NCBI GenBank assembly: GCA_030418545.1 | Contig: QAIB01000001.1 | Coordinates: forward strand, 806,001-870,000 | Reading direction: 5' to 3' | Source of the DNA: Xenophilus aerolatus | GTDB taxonomy: Bacteria; Pseudomonadota; Gammaproteobacteria; Burkholderiales; Burkholderiaceae_C | Length of the DNA: 64,000 bases | Shown: piece after piece, positions 1 through 6,887 of the stretch | Layout: the number at the start of each line of letters is the position of its first letter | Position numbering within the stretch: position 1 is the first letter of the stretch | Program-made: the position numbers and the translations under genes | The notes under the pieces: generated by a model | The model's input: the letters and a program-made list of their open reading frames with translations, nothing else | What the model was told of the DNA's origin: nothing | Database searches by the model: none

Positions 1-522
1 AAGGTGACCATGCTGGCCTTCGTCATCAAGGCGGTGGTCGCGGCACTGAAGAAATTCCCCGAGTTCAACACCAGCCTGGACGGCGACACGCTCGTCTACA
101 AGCAGTACTTCAACATCGGCTTCGCGGCGGACACGCCCAACGGCCTGGTGGTGCCGGTGCTCAAGGACGCGGACAAGAAGGGCATCATCCAGATCAGCCA
201 GGAGATGGGCGAGCTCGCCAAGAAGGCGCGCGACGGCAAGCTCGGCTCGGCCGACATGCAGGGCGGCTGCTTCTCGATCAGCTCGCTGGGCGGTATCGGC
301 GGCACGCACTTCACGCCGATCATCAACGCACCCGAAGTCGCCATCCTGGGCCTGTCGAAGGGCCAGATGAAGCCGGTGTGGGACGGCAAGCAGTTCGTGC
401 CGCGCCTGGTGCTGCCGCTGTCGCTGTCGTACGACCACCGCGTCATCGATGGCGCCGCGGCCGCGCGTTTCAACGCGTTCCTGGGCCAGCTGCTGGCGGA
501 CTACCGCCGCATCGTCCTCTGA
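1..522 (+). CDS. aceF: Pyruvate dehydrogenase E2, dihydrolipoamide acetyltransferase (C-terminal part; start lies before the window)
   Basis: The frame is open from base 1 to a TGA at 520-522, so only the last 173 residues of the protein are present. They form the catalytic 2-oxoacid dehydrogenase acyltransferase domain, which transfers the acetyl group from lipoyl-lysine to CoA in the cytoplasmic pyruvate dehydrogenase complex. The active-site signature SYDHRVIDG (H and D of HxxxDG) sits near the C-terminus, followed by the usual short helix. The downstream proteasome-like gene and the E3 gene at 1184 run on the same strand, consistent with a pyruvate dehydrogenase operon. The 2-oxoglutarate-specific E2 is separate, at 17882, which supports assigning this one to pyruvate. 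Lipoyl and subunit-binding domains are outside the window. Confidence 0.93.
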   Translation, partial: KVTMLAFVIKAVVAALKKFPEFNTSLDGDTLVYKQYFNIGFAADTPNGLVVPVLKDADKKGIIQISQEMGELAKKARDGKLGSADMQGGCFSISSLGGIGGTHFTPIINAPEVAILGLSKGQMKPVWDGKQFVPRLVLPLSLSYDHRVIDGAAAARFNAFLGQLLADYRRIVL

Positions 523-544
523 CGCTCACCGCGGGCCACAACCG

Positions 545-1132
545 ATGACAACCGTGGTGGCCGTTCGCAAGGGCGGCCAGGTGGCGATCGGTGCCGACAC
601 GCTCGTGACCTTCGGGGACACGCGGCTGTCGCACCGCTCCGAGGACAACCGCAAGCTGTTCACCATCGACGGCGCGAACGGGCGCAACGTGTTCGCCGCC
701 TCGGGGTCGATCGCGCACTTTCCGGTGCTGCGACATGCGCTCGCGGCCATGCCCAAGGCCGACATCCGGCTGGGCAGCAAGGACGAGGTGTTCCTCACCT
801 TCACCAAGCTGCACCCGATGCTCAAGGAGACCTTCTTCCTCCAGACCAAGGAGGAGGACCACGATCCCTACGAGTCCAGCCAGTTCAGCCTTTTGCTCGC
901 CAACGCGAGCGGCATCTACGGCGTGTACAGCTATCGCGAGGTCTTCGAGTTCAAGGAATTCTGGAGCATCGGCTCGGGCCGCAGCTTCGCGCTCGGCGCC
1001 ATGCACGCCGCCTACGGTCGCGCCAAGGGCGCGCGCGAAGTGGCCGAGGCGGGGCTGGCCGCGGGTTGCGAGTTCGACCGCAGCACGGCGGGCCCGCTGG
1101 AAATCATCACTCTCAAACTCAAGGGCGCCTGA
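545..1132 (+). CDS. Proteasome-like Ntn hydrolase, probable BPH (betaproteobacterial proteasome homologue)
   Basis: A 195-residue protein beginning Met-Thr-Thr, as in HslV and proteasome beta subunits, where Met removal exposes the N-terminal Thr nucleophile. In mature numbering Asp17 is present, as in HslV. The position of HslV Lys33 aligns without gaps to Asp33, with a Lys at 36 as the likely substitute, so the catalytic set needs checking. The segment IGSGRSFALGAM matches the proteasome-fold IGSGG region. From family knowledge, BPH forms self-compartmentalised rings and has no assigned physiological role. It is neither HslV (no hslU beside it) nor obviously Anbu. It lies 22 bp after the E2 gene and 51 bp before the E3 gene. 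Such proteins are sometimes mislabelled MFS transporter; no membrane segment is visible here. Confidence 0.75.
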   Translation: MTTVVAVRKGGQVAIGADTLVTFGDTRLSHRSEDNRKLFTIDGANGRNVFAASGSIAHFPVLRHALAAMPKADIRLGSKDEVFLTFTKLHPMLKETFFLQTKEEDHDPYESSQFSLLLANASGIYGVYSYREVFEFKEFWSIGSGRSFALGAMHAAYGRAKGAREVAEAGLAAGCEFDRSTAGPLEIITLKLKGA

Positions 1133-1183
1133 AACCGCAAGGTTGGCGTCCGCACACCAAACACTGACTAGGGGACAGCGCAC

Positions 1184-3022
1184 ATGAGCGAACAACAAGT
1201 CAAGGTGCCGGACATCGGCGATTTCAGCGAAGTCGCGGTGATCGAGGTGCTGGTCAAGCCCGGCGACACGATCAAGGTCGAGCAGTCGCTCATCACCGTC
1301 GAGTCCGACAAGGCCTCGATGGAGATCCCGTCGAGCCACGCCGGCGTGGTCAAGTCGGTGGCCGTGAAGGTCGGCGACAAGGTGAGCGAAGGCTCGGTGG
1401 TGCTGACCGTGGAGGCGACCGAAAGCGCGGCGGCACCTGCGCCCGCGCCGGCCGCGGCGCCGGCCCCTGCGGCTGCTGCGCCAAAAGCGGCGCCGGCGCC
1501 CGCCCCGTCTGCGGCGCCGGCGATCAAATCCGCAGCATCCACCTACACCGGCAAGGTCGACATCGAGTGCGACACGCTGGTGCTGGGCGCCGGCCCGGGC
1601 GGCTATTCGGCCGCCTTCCGCTCGGCCGACCTGGGCATGAAGACGGTGCTGGTCGAGCGCTACGCTACGCTCGGTGGCGTCTGCCTGAACGTGGGCTGCA
1701 TCCCGTCCAAGGCGCTGCTGCACGTCGCCGCCGTGATGGACGAGGTCAAGCATTTCGCCGACCTGGGCGTCGAGTTCGGCGCGCCCAAGATCGACCGCGC
1801 CAAGCTGCTCGCGCACAAGAACAAGGTCGTGGGCAAGCTCACCGGCGGGCTCACCGCGATGGCGAAGATGCGCAAGGTAACCACCGTGCGCGGCCTGGGC
1901 ACCTTCCTCGATGCCTACCACCTCGAGGTCGACGAGACCACCGGCAGCGGCTCGGAAACGACCGGCAGCAAGAAGGTCGTCAAGTTCCGCAACGCCATCA
2001 TCGCGGCCGGGTCGCAGGCCGTCAGCCTGCCCTTCATGCCCAAGGACGACCCCCGCGTGGTGGACTCGACCGGCGCGCTGGAGCTGGGGACCGACCCCAA
2101 GCGCATGCTGATCCTCGGCGGCGGCATCATCGGCCTGGAAATGGGCACGGTGTATTCCACGCTCGGCGCGCGCCTGGACGTGGTCGAGATGCTCGATGGC
2201 CTCATGCAGGGCGCCGACCGCGACCTGGTGAGGGTCTGGCAGAAGATGAACGCCCCGCGCTTCGACAACATCATGACCGCCACCAAGACCGTCGGCGCCG
2301 AGGCGACCAAGGACGGCATCAAGGTCATGTTCGAGGGCGCCAACGCACCCAAGGAGCCGCAGGTCTACGACCTCGTGCTGCAGGCCGTGGGCCGCAGCCC
2401 CAACGGCAAGAAAATCGGCGCCGACAAGGCCGGCGTCACGGTGAGCGACCGCGGCTTCATCCCGGTCGACATCCAGATGCGCACCAACGTGCCGAACATC
2501 TTCGCCATCGGCGACATCGTCGGCCAGCCCATGCTGGCCCACAAGGCGGTGCACGAGGCGCACGTCGCGGCCGAGGTCATCGCCGGCGAGCAGCAGGGCA
2601 ACAAGGAGCTGGCGGCAGCCGCCTTCAACGCCCGCGTGATCCCCAGCGTGGCCTACACCGACCCCGAAGTGGCGTGGGTGGGCCTGACCGAGGACCAGGC
2701 CAAGGCCGAGGGCATCAAGGTCAAGAAGGGCCACTTCCCCTGGACGGCGTCGGGCCGTGCCATTGCCAACACGCGCGACGAGGGCTTCACCAAGCTGCTG
2801 TTCGACGCCGAGACGCACCGCATCCTGGGCGGCGGCATCGTCGGCACGCATGCCGGCGACATGATCGGCGAGATCGCGCTGGCCATCGAGATGGGCGCCG
2901 ACGAGATCGACATCGGCAAGACCATCCACCCGCACCCCACGCTCGGCGAATCGATCGGCATGGCGGCCGAAGTGGCGCACGGCACCTGTACCGATCTGCC
3001 GCCGCAGAAGAAAGCCGGCTGA
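1184..3022 (+). CDS. lpdA: Dihydrolipoamide dehydrogenase (E3) with N-terminal lipoyl domain, pyruvate dehydrogenase type
   Basis: A 612-residue flavoprotein that reoxidises dihydrolipoyl groups and passes electrons to NAD+. Residues 1-80 form a lipoyl domain with the lipoylation motif ESDKAS. An Ala/Pro-rich swinging linker (about 83-115) follows, then the E3 proper. The E3 shows an FAD-binding [10 protein letters not shown], a redox disulphide in [15 protein letters not shown], an NAD-binding [10 protein letters not shown] and the C-terminal HPHPTLGE carrying the catalytic His-Glu. Typical E3s are about 470 residues; the extra length is the fused lipoyl domain, known from some betaproteobacterial and Neisseria pyruvate dehydrogenases. 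AGGGGA about 9 bases upstream supports the start. A second E3 without a lipoyl domain lies at 19168 in the suc operon. Confidence 0.97.
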   Translation: MSEQQVKVPDIGDFSEVAVIEVLVKPGDTIKVEQSLITVESDKASMEIPSSHAGVVKSVAVKVGDKVSEGSVVLTVEATESAAAPAPAPAAAPAPAAAAPKAAPAPAPSAAPAIKSAASTYTGKVDIECDTLVLGAGPGGYSAAFRSADLGMKTVLVERYATLGGVCLNVGCIPSKALLHVAAVMDEVKHFADLGVEFGAPKIDRAKLLAHKNKVVGKLTGGLTAMAKMRKVTTVRGLGTFLDAYHLEVDETTGSGSETTGSKKVVKFRNAIIAAGSQAVSLPFMPKDDPRVVDSTGALELGTDPKRMLILGGGIIGLEMGTVYSTLGARLDVVEMLDGLMQGADRDLVRVWQKMNAPRFDNIMTATKTVGAEATKDGIKVMFEGANAPKEPQVYDLVLQAVGRSPNGKKIGADKAGVTVSDRGFIPVDIQMRTNVPNIFAIGDIVGQPMLAHKAVHEAHVAAEVIAGEQQGNKELAAAAFNARVIPSVAYTDPEVAWVGLTEDQAKAEGIKVKKGHFPWTASGRAIANTRDEGFTKLLFDAETHRILGGGIVGTHAGDMIGEIALAIEMGADEIDIGKTIHPHPTLGESIGMAAEVAHGTCTDLPPQKKAG

Positions 3023-3032
3023 CGCGCCCTGG

Positions 3033-3053
3033 GCTGCTATTCTTTCGATAGCT
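3033..3053. repeat. Truncated copy of the dispersed GCTAT-N7-ATAGC palindromic element
   Basis: The core GCTAT-N7-ATAGC (3036-3052) lies 10 bases after the E3 stop codon. The longer GC-rich arm seen in other copies is missing here; a terminator hairpin follows directly. Related copies are at 13334, 20627, 28594, 37145, 46763, 51373 and 61145. Confidence 0.5.
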
Positions 3054-3054
3054 G

Positions 3055-3089
3055 GCTGCGCAATCCCGATGCGGGTTGCGCGGCTTTTT
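3055..3089 (+). terminator. Rho-independent terminator of the pyruvate dehydrogenase operon
   Basis: A 9-bp stem (GCTGCGCAA / TTGCGCGGC, one G-T type pair) encloses a 12-base loop and is followed by TTTTT at 3085-3089. It lies between the E3 stop and the next start at 3107. Confidence 0.8.
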
Positions 3090-3106
3090 CATTCTGAAGC
3101 TCGAAC

Positions 3107-4066
3107 ATGCAAGCCCTGCTCGACGCCATCGCCCGCATGGACCGGCCCACCGAGACCGTGCGCCTCTTCCACGGTCGCGGCGGTCTGCATCCCGGCTGCG
3201 AGCACTGGGCGCTCGACGCCTACCCGCCCGTGCTGCTGCTCACCAGCTTTCGGCCGATGGACCAGGCCGAGATCGACGCCGTCGGCGACGCGCTGGCCGC
3301 GCGTTGGCGGCAACTCGATGCCGGGCCGCTGAACTGGGTGCTGCAGGTGCGCGAAGGCGGCGGCCGCACCGAGACGTGGCCCATGGCGGGTGCGGTGCCC
3401 GATCCGCACGAGGTGACCGAAGACGGGCTGCGCTACCGCGTGCACGTGCTGCGCGGCCAGAACCATGGCCTCTTCCTGGACATGGCGGCGGGCCGCCGCT
3501 GGGTGCGCGAGCACATCGCGGGGCGCGTGGCCGCCGATGCCGCGTCGCGCGCTGGCGGCGGCTGGGCGCCGCGCCTGAAAGTGCTGAACCTCTTCGCCTA
3601 CACCTGCGCCTTCTCGGTGGCGGCGCTGCATGCGGGGGCCGATCAGGTGCTGAACATGGACATGAGCAGCGGGGCGCTGGCCATCGGGCAGCAGAACCAC
3701 CGGCTCAATGGCCTGGAGGGCGGCGCGAGCTTCCTGGGGCACGACATCTTCAAGTCCTGGGGGCGCATCGGCCGCGAGGGGCCGTATGCGCTGGTCATCG
3801 TCGATCCGCCGAGCTTCCAGAAAGGCAGCTTCGTCGCCACCAAGGACTACGCGCGGATCGTGCGCCGCCTGCCGGAACTGCTGGCGCCCGGCGGGCACGC
3901 GATGCTGTGCCTCAACGCGCCGGAACTCGGGCCGGAGTTTCTGCAGGCGCTGGTGCAGGCCGAAGCGCCGGCGCTGCGCTTCGTCGAGCGTCTGGCCAAC
4001 CCGCCGGCGTTTGCGGACGCGGCGCCCGAACGGGCGCTCAAGGTGCTGATCTACCGCGCAGACTGA
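3107..4066 (+). CDS. Class I SAM-dependent methyltransferase, RlmI/RlmK C-terminal type
   Basis: A 319-residue protein with a Rossmann SAM-binding region: NLFAYTCAFSVAALHAGA (motif I area), then NMDMSSGAL as the acidic loop, and DPPSFQKGSF as the DPP[SY] catalytic motif of nucleic-acid base methyltransferases. This pattern matches the C-terminal catalytic domain of 23S rRNA methyltransferases RlmI and RlmK. The N-terminal PUA domain of RlmI is not evident, so the exact target base cannot be assigned. It is transcribed alone between two terminators (3055-3089 and 4088-4113). The start ATG has only a weak GAAG upstream. Confidence 0.8.
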   Translation: MQALLDAIARMDRPTETVRLFHGRGGLHPGCEHWALDAYPPVLLLTSFRPMDQAEIDAVGDALAARWRQLDAGPLNWVLQVREGGGRTETWPMAGAVPDPHEVTEDGLRYRVHVLRGQNHGLFLDMAAGRRWVREHIAGRVAADAASRAGGGWAPRLKVLNLFAYTCAFSVAALHAGADQVLNMDMSSGALAIGQQNHRLNGLEGGASFLGHDIFKSWGRIGREGPYALVIVDPPSFQKGSFVATKDYARIVRRLPELLAPGGHAMLCLNAPELGPEFLQALVQAEAPALRFVERLANPPAFADAAPERALKVLIYRAD

Positions 4067-4087
4067 CGACGGCGCTGCCGGCGGACG

Positions 4088-4113
4088 AAAAAAATCCCGC
4101 AGCGCGCGGGATT
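4088..4113. terminator. Bidirectional terminator between convergent genes
   Basis: The 8-bp perfect stem AATCCCGC/GCGGGATT (4093-4100 and 4106-4113) with a 5-base loop has an A-run (4088-4094) on its left, giving a U-run for the minus-strand transcript, and a T-rich flank on its right. It sits between the methyltransferase stop (4066) and the minus-strand NlpC/P60 stop (4137). Confidence 0.75.
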
Positions 4114-4136
4114 CTTCTGGGCATCGGTCCGGGCGG

Positions 4137-4685
4137 TTATTCGCCGGCCGTCTTGTTGTCCTCGATGACGCGGCGGGCGCCATTGAAGCGGCGCTGCCAG
4201 TAGCTGCCGTTCATGTCTTCGACGCGCACTTCGGAGCCGGTGCGGGGGGAGTGGATGAACTTGCCGTCGCCGATGTAGATGCCGACATGGCTGAAGGCGC
4301 GGCGCATGGTGTTGAAGAAGACCAGGTCACCGGGCTTGAGGTCGCTGCGGTCGATCTTCTCGGTGGCGGCGGCCTGCTCTTCGGCGCGGCGCGGCAGCAG
4401 CAGGCCGACCGACTTGTTGTACATGGCGCGCACGAAGCCGCTGCAGTCGAAGCCCGTCTCGGCGCTGTTGCCGCCGCGGCGGTAGGGGACGCCCAGGAAG
4501 CCCATGGCGCTGACCACCAGCTCGGACGTGCGGTCGCTCACCGCGTGGCGCACGTTGTCGATGTGGCCCATGAGGCTGCGATCGGCAAGCGTCTTGTCCA
4601 TGTCATCGGTCTGGTTCTGTTGCGGGGCTGCGTAGGCAGAGGCGGCAAGAGCGAGGGCCAGAGCGGTGAGGACAATTTGACGCAT
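4137..4685 (-). CDS. Secreted NlpC/P60 family peptidoglycan endopeptidase (C40)
   Basis: A 182-residue exported cell-wall hydrolase. Residues 1-20 form a Sec signal peptide (hydrophobic LTALALALAASAYA). The NlpC/P60 domain has the catalytic Cys in FDCSGFV (C81), a His in SHVGIYIGDG (H133) and a further polar His (H145). The family cleaves D-gamma-glutamyl-diaminopimelate bonds in peptidoglycan peptides. The ATG at 4685 is chosen because it gives a clean signal peptide; a GTG at 4709 would add eight residues but lies upstream of the predicted transcription start. The gene is monocistronic, convergent with the methyltransferase and divergent from the sugar dehydrogenase. Confidence 0.9.
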   Translation of the reverse strand: MRQIVLTALALALAASAYAAPQQNQTDDMDKTLADRSLMGHIDNVRHAVSDRTSELVVSAMGFLGVPYRRGGNSAETGFDCSGFVRAMYNKSVGLLLPRRAEEQAAATEKIDRSDLKPGDLVFFNTMRRAFSHVGIYIGDGKFIHSPRTGSEVRVEDMNGSYWQRRFNGARRVIEDNKTAGE

Positions 4686-4693
4686 GGGCGCGT

Positions 4694-4722
4694 AGGATAT
4701 TGATGACACTGAACGATGTCAA
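4694..4722 (-). promoter_or_regulatory. Sigma-70 promoter for the NlpC/P60 gene, with overlapping dyad
   Basis: On the minus strand there is a perfect TTGACA (-35, 4722-4717), a 17-base spacer and TATCCT (-10, 4699-4694). The predicted transcription start is about 4687, two bases before the ATG at 4685, implying a leaderless or nearly leaderless mRNA. A dyad TGACA-N8-TGTCA (4704-4708 / 4717-4721) overlaps the spacer and -35 and could be an operator. The whole 4690-4900 interval is much AT-richer than its surroundings. Confidence 0.65.
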
Positions 4723-4901
4723 TTTGGAATATTGATTCAAAAAGTAGCGTAACCCATTGATTTTGTTCGACTTATTGCGGTGCAGCAAAAATAAAGTTGT
4801 AACACGTGCGGTTTTCATTGCCTGAGGTCATTGATCGCACACGCTCATTTGCGACTAAGTTAACGCGAAAGTTTAGGTTTCTGATTGCAAAGAGGCTGCA
4901 T

Positions 4902-6008
4902 ATGAAGGCAAGACACGGCATGTGGATCGGGCTCCTGTGGGCGGCAATGGCGACTGCGCAGGCCCAGGTGCGGCCCGAAGTGGTGGCTTCGGGGCTGGAG
5001 AACCCCTGGGCCGTCGCGTTCCTGCCGGGCGGGCGCTTCCTTGTGACCGAGAAGCCGGGCAGGCTGCGCGTCGTCGAGCCCGATGGCCGCCTGAACGAGG
5101 CGCTGCAGGGTCTGCCCCCCATCGCCGCAGGCGGGCAGGGCGGCCTGCTCGATGTCGTCACCGACTCGGCCTTCGCCAGCAACCGGACCGTCTACTTCTG
5201 CTACTCGGAGCCGGACGCCGGCGGCAGCGCCAACAGCACGGCGCTGGCCAAGGCGCAACTGTCGACCGATCGCACGCGGCTGGAGAACGTCCAGGTGCTC
5301 TTCAGCCAGAAACCGAAGGTGGCCAGCCGCCATCACTTCGGCTGCCGCATCGTCGAGATGCCCGATGGCACGCTGTTCATGACCCTGGGCGATCGCTTCA
5401 GCCGCAAGGAAGACGCCCAGACGCTGGACAACCACCTCGGCAAGGTGATCCGCATCCGGAAGGACGGCAAGGCGCCCGCCGACAACCCCTTCGTCAACCG
5501 CGCCGGCGCGCTGCCGGAGATCTGGAGCTACGGCCACCGCAACGGCCAGGGCGCCACGCTGGGACCGGATGGCAGGTTCTGGATGCACGAGCATGGCCCG
5601 CAAGGCGGCGACGAGATCAACGTGCCGCAGGCCGGCCGCAACCACGGCTGGCCGGTCATCACCTACGGCGAGAACTATGGCGGCGGGAAGATCGGCGACG
5701 GCCTCACGGCCAAGGCCGGCATGGAGCAGCCGCTCAAGTACTGGGTGCCCTCGATCGCGCCGTCGGGCATGGCCTTCCTCACCAGCGACCGCTACGGTTC
5801 CGGCTGGAAGGGCAACCTCTTCGTGGGATCGCTCAAGTTCGGCTACCTCGACCGCATGGAACTCAAGGACGGGAAGGTCGTGGCCGAACACAAGCTGCTG
5901 GAGGACGGCCGCGCGCGCATCCGCGACGTGCGCCAGGGTCCCGACGGACTGCTCTACGTGCTGACCGACGCCCAGGACGGCAAGCTCGTCCGCCTGCAGC
6001 CGCGCTAG
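4902..6008 (+). CDS. PQQ-dependent soluble aldose sugar dehydrogenase-type protein (secreted)
   Basis: A 368-residue protein of the glucose/sorbosone dehydrogenase beta-propeller family (soluble PQQ glucose dehydrogenase, E. coli YliI type), which oxidises aldoses in the periplasm. Residues 1-22 are a signal peptide ending AQAQ. Family landmarks are GLENPWAVAFLPGG near the N-terminus, the basic HHFGCR loop (near the expected PQQ catalytic His), GHRNGQG, HGPQGGDEIN and WVPSIAPSGMAF. The start at 4902 is supported by AAAGAGG seven bases upstream; an upstream in-frame ATG at 4806 would add residues unlike a signal peptide. Substrate is not predictable from sequence. It is divergent from the NlpC/P60 gene and convergent with the hydrolase at 6071. 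Confidence 0.88.
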   Translation: MKARHGMWIGLLWAAMATAQAQVRPEVVASGLENPWAVAFLPGGRFLVTEKPGRLRVVEPDGRLNEALQGLPPIAAGGQGGLLDVVTDSAFASNRTVYFCYSEPDAGGSANSTALAKAQLSTDRTRLENVQVLFSQKPKVASRHHFGCRIVEMPDGTLFMTLGDRFSRKEDAQTLDNHLGKVIRIRKDGKAPADNPFVNRAGALPEIWSYGHRNGQGATLGPDGRFWMHEHGPQGGDEINVPQAGRNHGWPVITYGENYGGGKIGDGLTAKAGMEQPLKYWVPSIAPSGMAFLTSDRYGSGWKGNLFVGSLKFGYLDRMELKDGKVVAEHKLLEDGRARIRDVRQGPDGLLYVLTDAQDGKLVRLQPR

Positions 6009-6025
6009 AAGGCTGCGGGCCACCC

Positions 6026-6078
6026 TTCAAAAGGCTCAAGACCCGTTCGGGCTGAGCCTGTCGAGAGGGCTCAGCCCG
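6026..6078. repeat. Intergenic repeat with perfect 11-bp hairpin between convergent genes
   Basis: Contains CGTTCGGGCTGAGCCTGTCG, a motif I recognise as common between genes in many proteobacteria. CGGGCTGAGCC (6048-6058) and GGCTCAGCCCG (6068-6078) form a perfect 11-bp stem with a 9-base loop. The right arm overlaps the stop codon of the minus-strand hydrolase (6071-6073). There is no U-run, so it may act as an mRNA 3' stabiliser rather than an intrinsic terminator. Confidence 0.6.
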
Positions 6079-6853
6079 CGCAGTGCGGCAGCGGTGCAGC
6101 GGCGAGCAGCCGCGCCCACAGGCCACGCCACGGGTCCCAGTCGTGGCCCCCCGGCGCGGTGAATACGCGCTCCGGCGGCAATGCGCCCGCGAGCACGGCA
6201 TGGCTGGCGGCGAGCCGGTCCTGAAGGCCATAGCCCAGGAAGATCGGCGACGTCGCCGCGCGGCCGGGCTGCAGCCGGCCCTGCAGAGCGCGCCACAGCC
6301 GGCGGTCGAAGGCCGTGTCGGGCAACTCGCCCGACGGGGCGGTCCAGCGGCGCAGGCCGCCTGCTGCGGCGATCTCGGCGGTCGCGTCGGGCTCGCCCAG
6401 GTAGGGCGCCAGCAGCAACGTGCCGGCGATGTCGGCGGGATGTTCCTCGGCATACAGCAGGGCCCCGAAGCCGCCCAGCGAGATGCCCGCGAGCCAGACC
6501 TGCCGGTAGCCCTGCGCACGCGCCGGCGCGACAACGTCGTCGTGCAGCCGATCCACGACCGTCCGGGCCTTGAAATAACCCAGGTGGGCGTCGGCCAGCC
6601 AGACGTCGATGGCCAGGCGCTGCGCACGCACCGCCTCGACGAAGCCTTCGCGCTCCAGTTCGCCCAGCGTCATGCCGCGGCCCGGCAGCAGCACCAGGAG
6701 CGTGTCGGCGCCTGGCCCGCAGGCGGCCGCAAAGCGCCGCACGGGCATGGGCACTGCCGGCTCCCGCGGCAGCCAGCCGCAGCCCGGGATTCCCGCCGCG
6801 GCGAGTGCGGCGGTGGCGGCAGACAGCAATGCGAAGCGGCGGCGTGGCGGCAT
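6071..6853 (-). CDS. Alpha/beta hydrolase, putative lipoprotein
   Basis: A 260-residue hydrolase. The N-terminus carries basic residues, a hydrophobic Ala-rich stretch and a lipobox-like GIPGC, suggesting a lipid-anchored protein. The alpha/beta hydrolase triad candidates are Ser in GISLGG, Asp in GLQDR and His in GGHDW. The early LLVLLPGRGM matches the oxyanion-hole strand. Substrate is unknown. Its last codons and stop lie in the hairpin repeat at 6048-6078. Confidence 0.75.
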   Translation of the reverse strand: MPPRRRFALLSAATAALAAAGIPGCGWLPREPAVPMPVRRFAAACGPGADTLLVLLPGRGMTLGELEREGFVEAVRAQRLAIDVWLADAHLGYFKARTVVDRLHDDVVAPARAQGYRQVWLAGISLGGFGALLYAEEHPADIAGTLLLAPYLGEPDATAEIAAAGGLRRWTAPSGELPDTAFDRRLWRALQGRLQPGRAATSPIFLGYGLQDRLAASHAVLAGALPPERVFTAPGGHDWDPWRGLWARLLAAAPLPHCAG

Positions 6854-6887
6854 CGACGCAGTATCGGCCGCCGGTCCGCCGCCCGCG

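Noticed and set aside
470-2980. Very long open frame on the minus strand opposite the proteasome-like and E3 genes
   Set aside because: It mirrors the high third-position GC of the real plus-strand genes; the translation is His/Arg/Gly-rich with no domain, while the plus strand encodes clear enzymes.
4806-4901. Longer N-terminus of the sugar dehydrogenase from the ATG at 4806
   Set aside because: The extra 32 residues are basic, precede a good signal peptide, lie in an AT-rich promoter-like region, and the inner ATG has a better ribosome-binding site.
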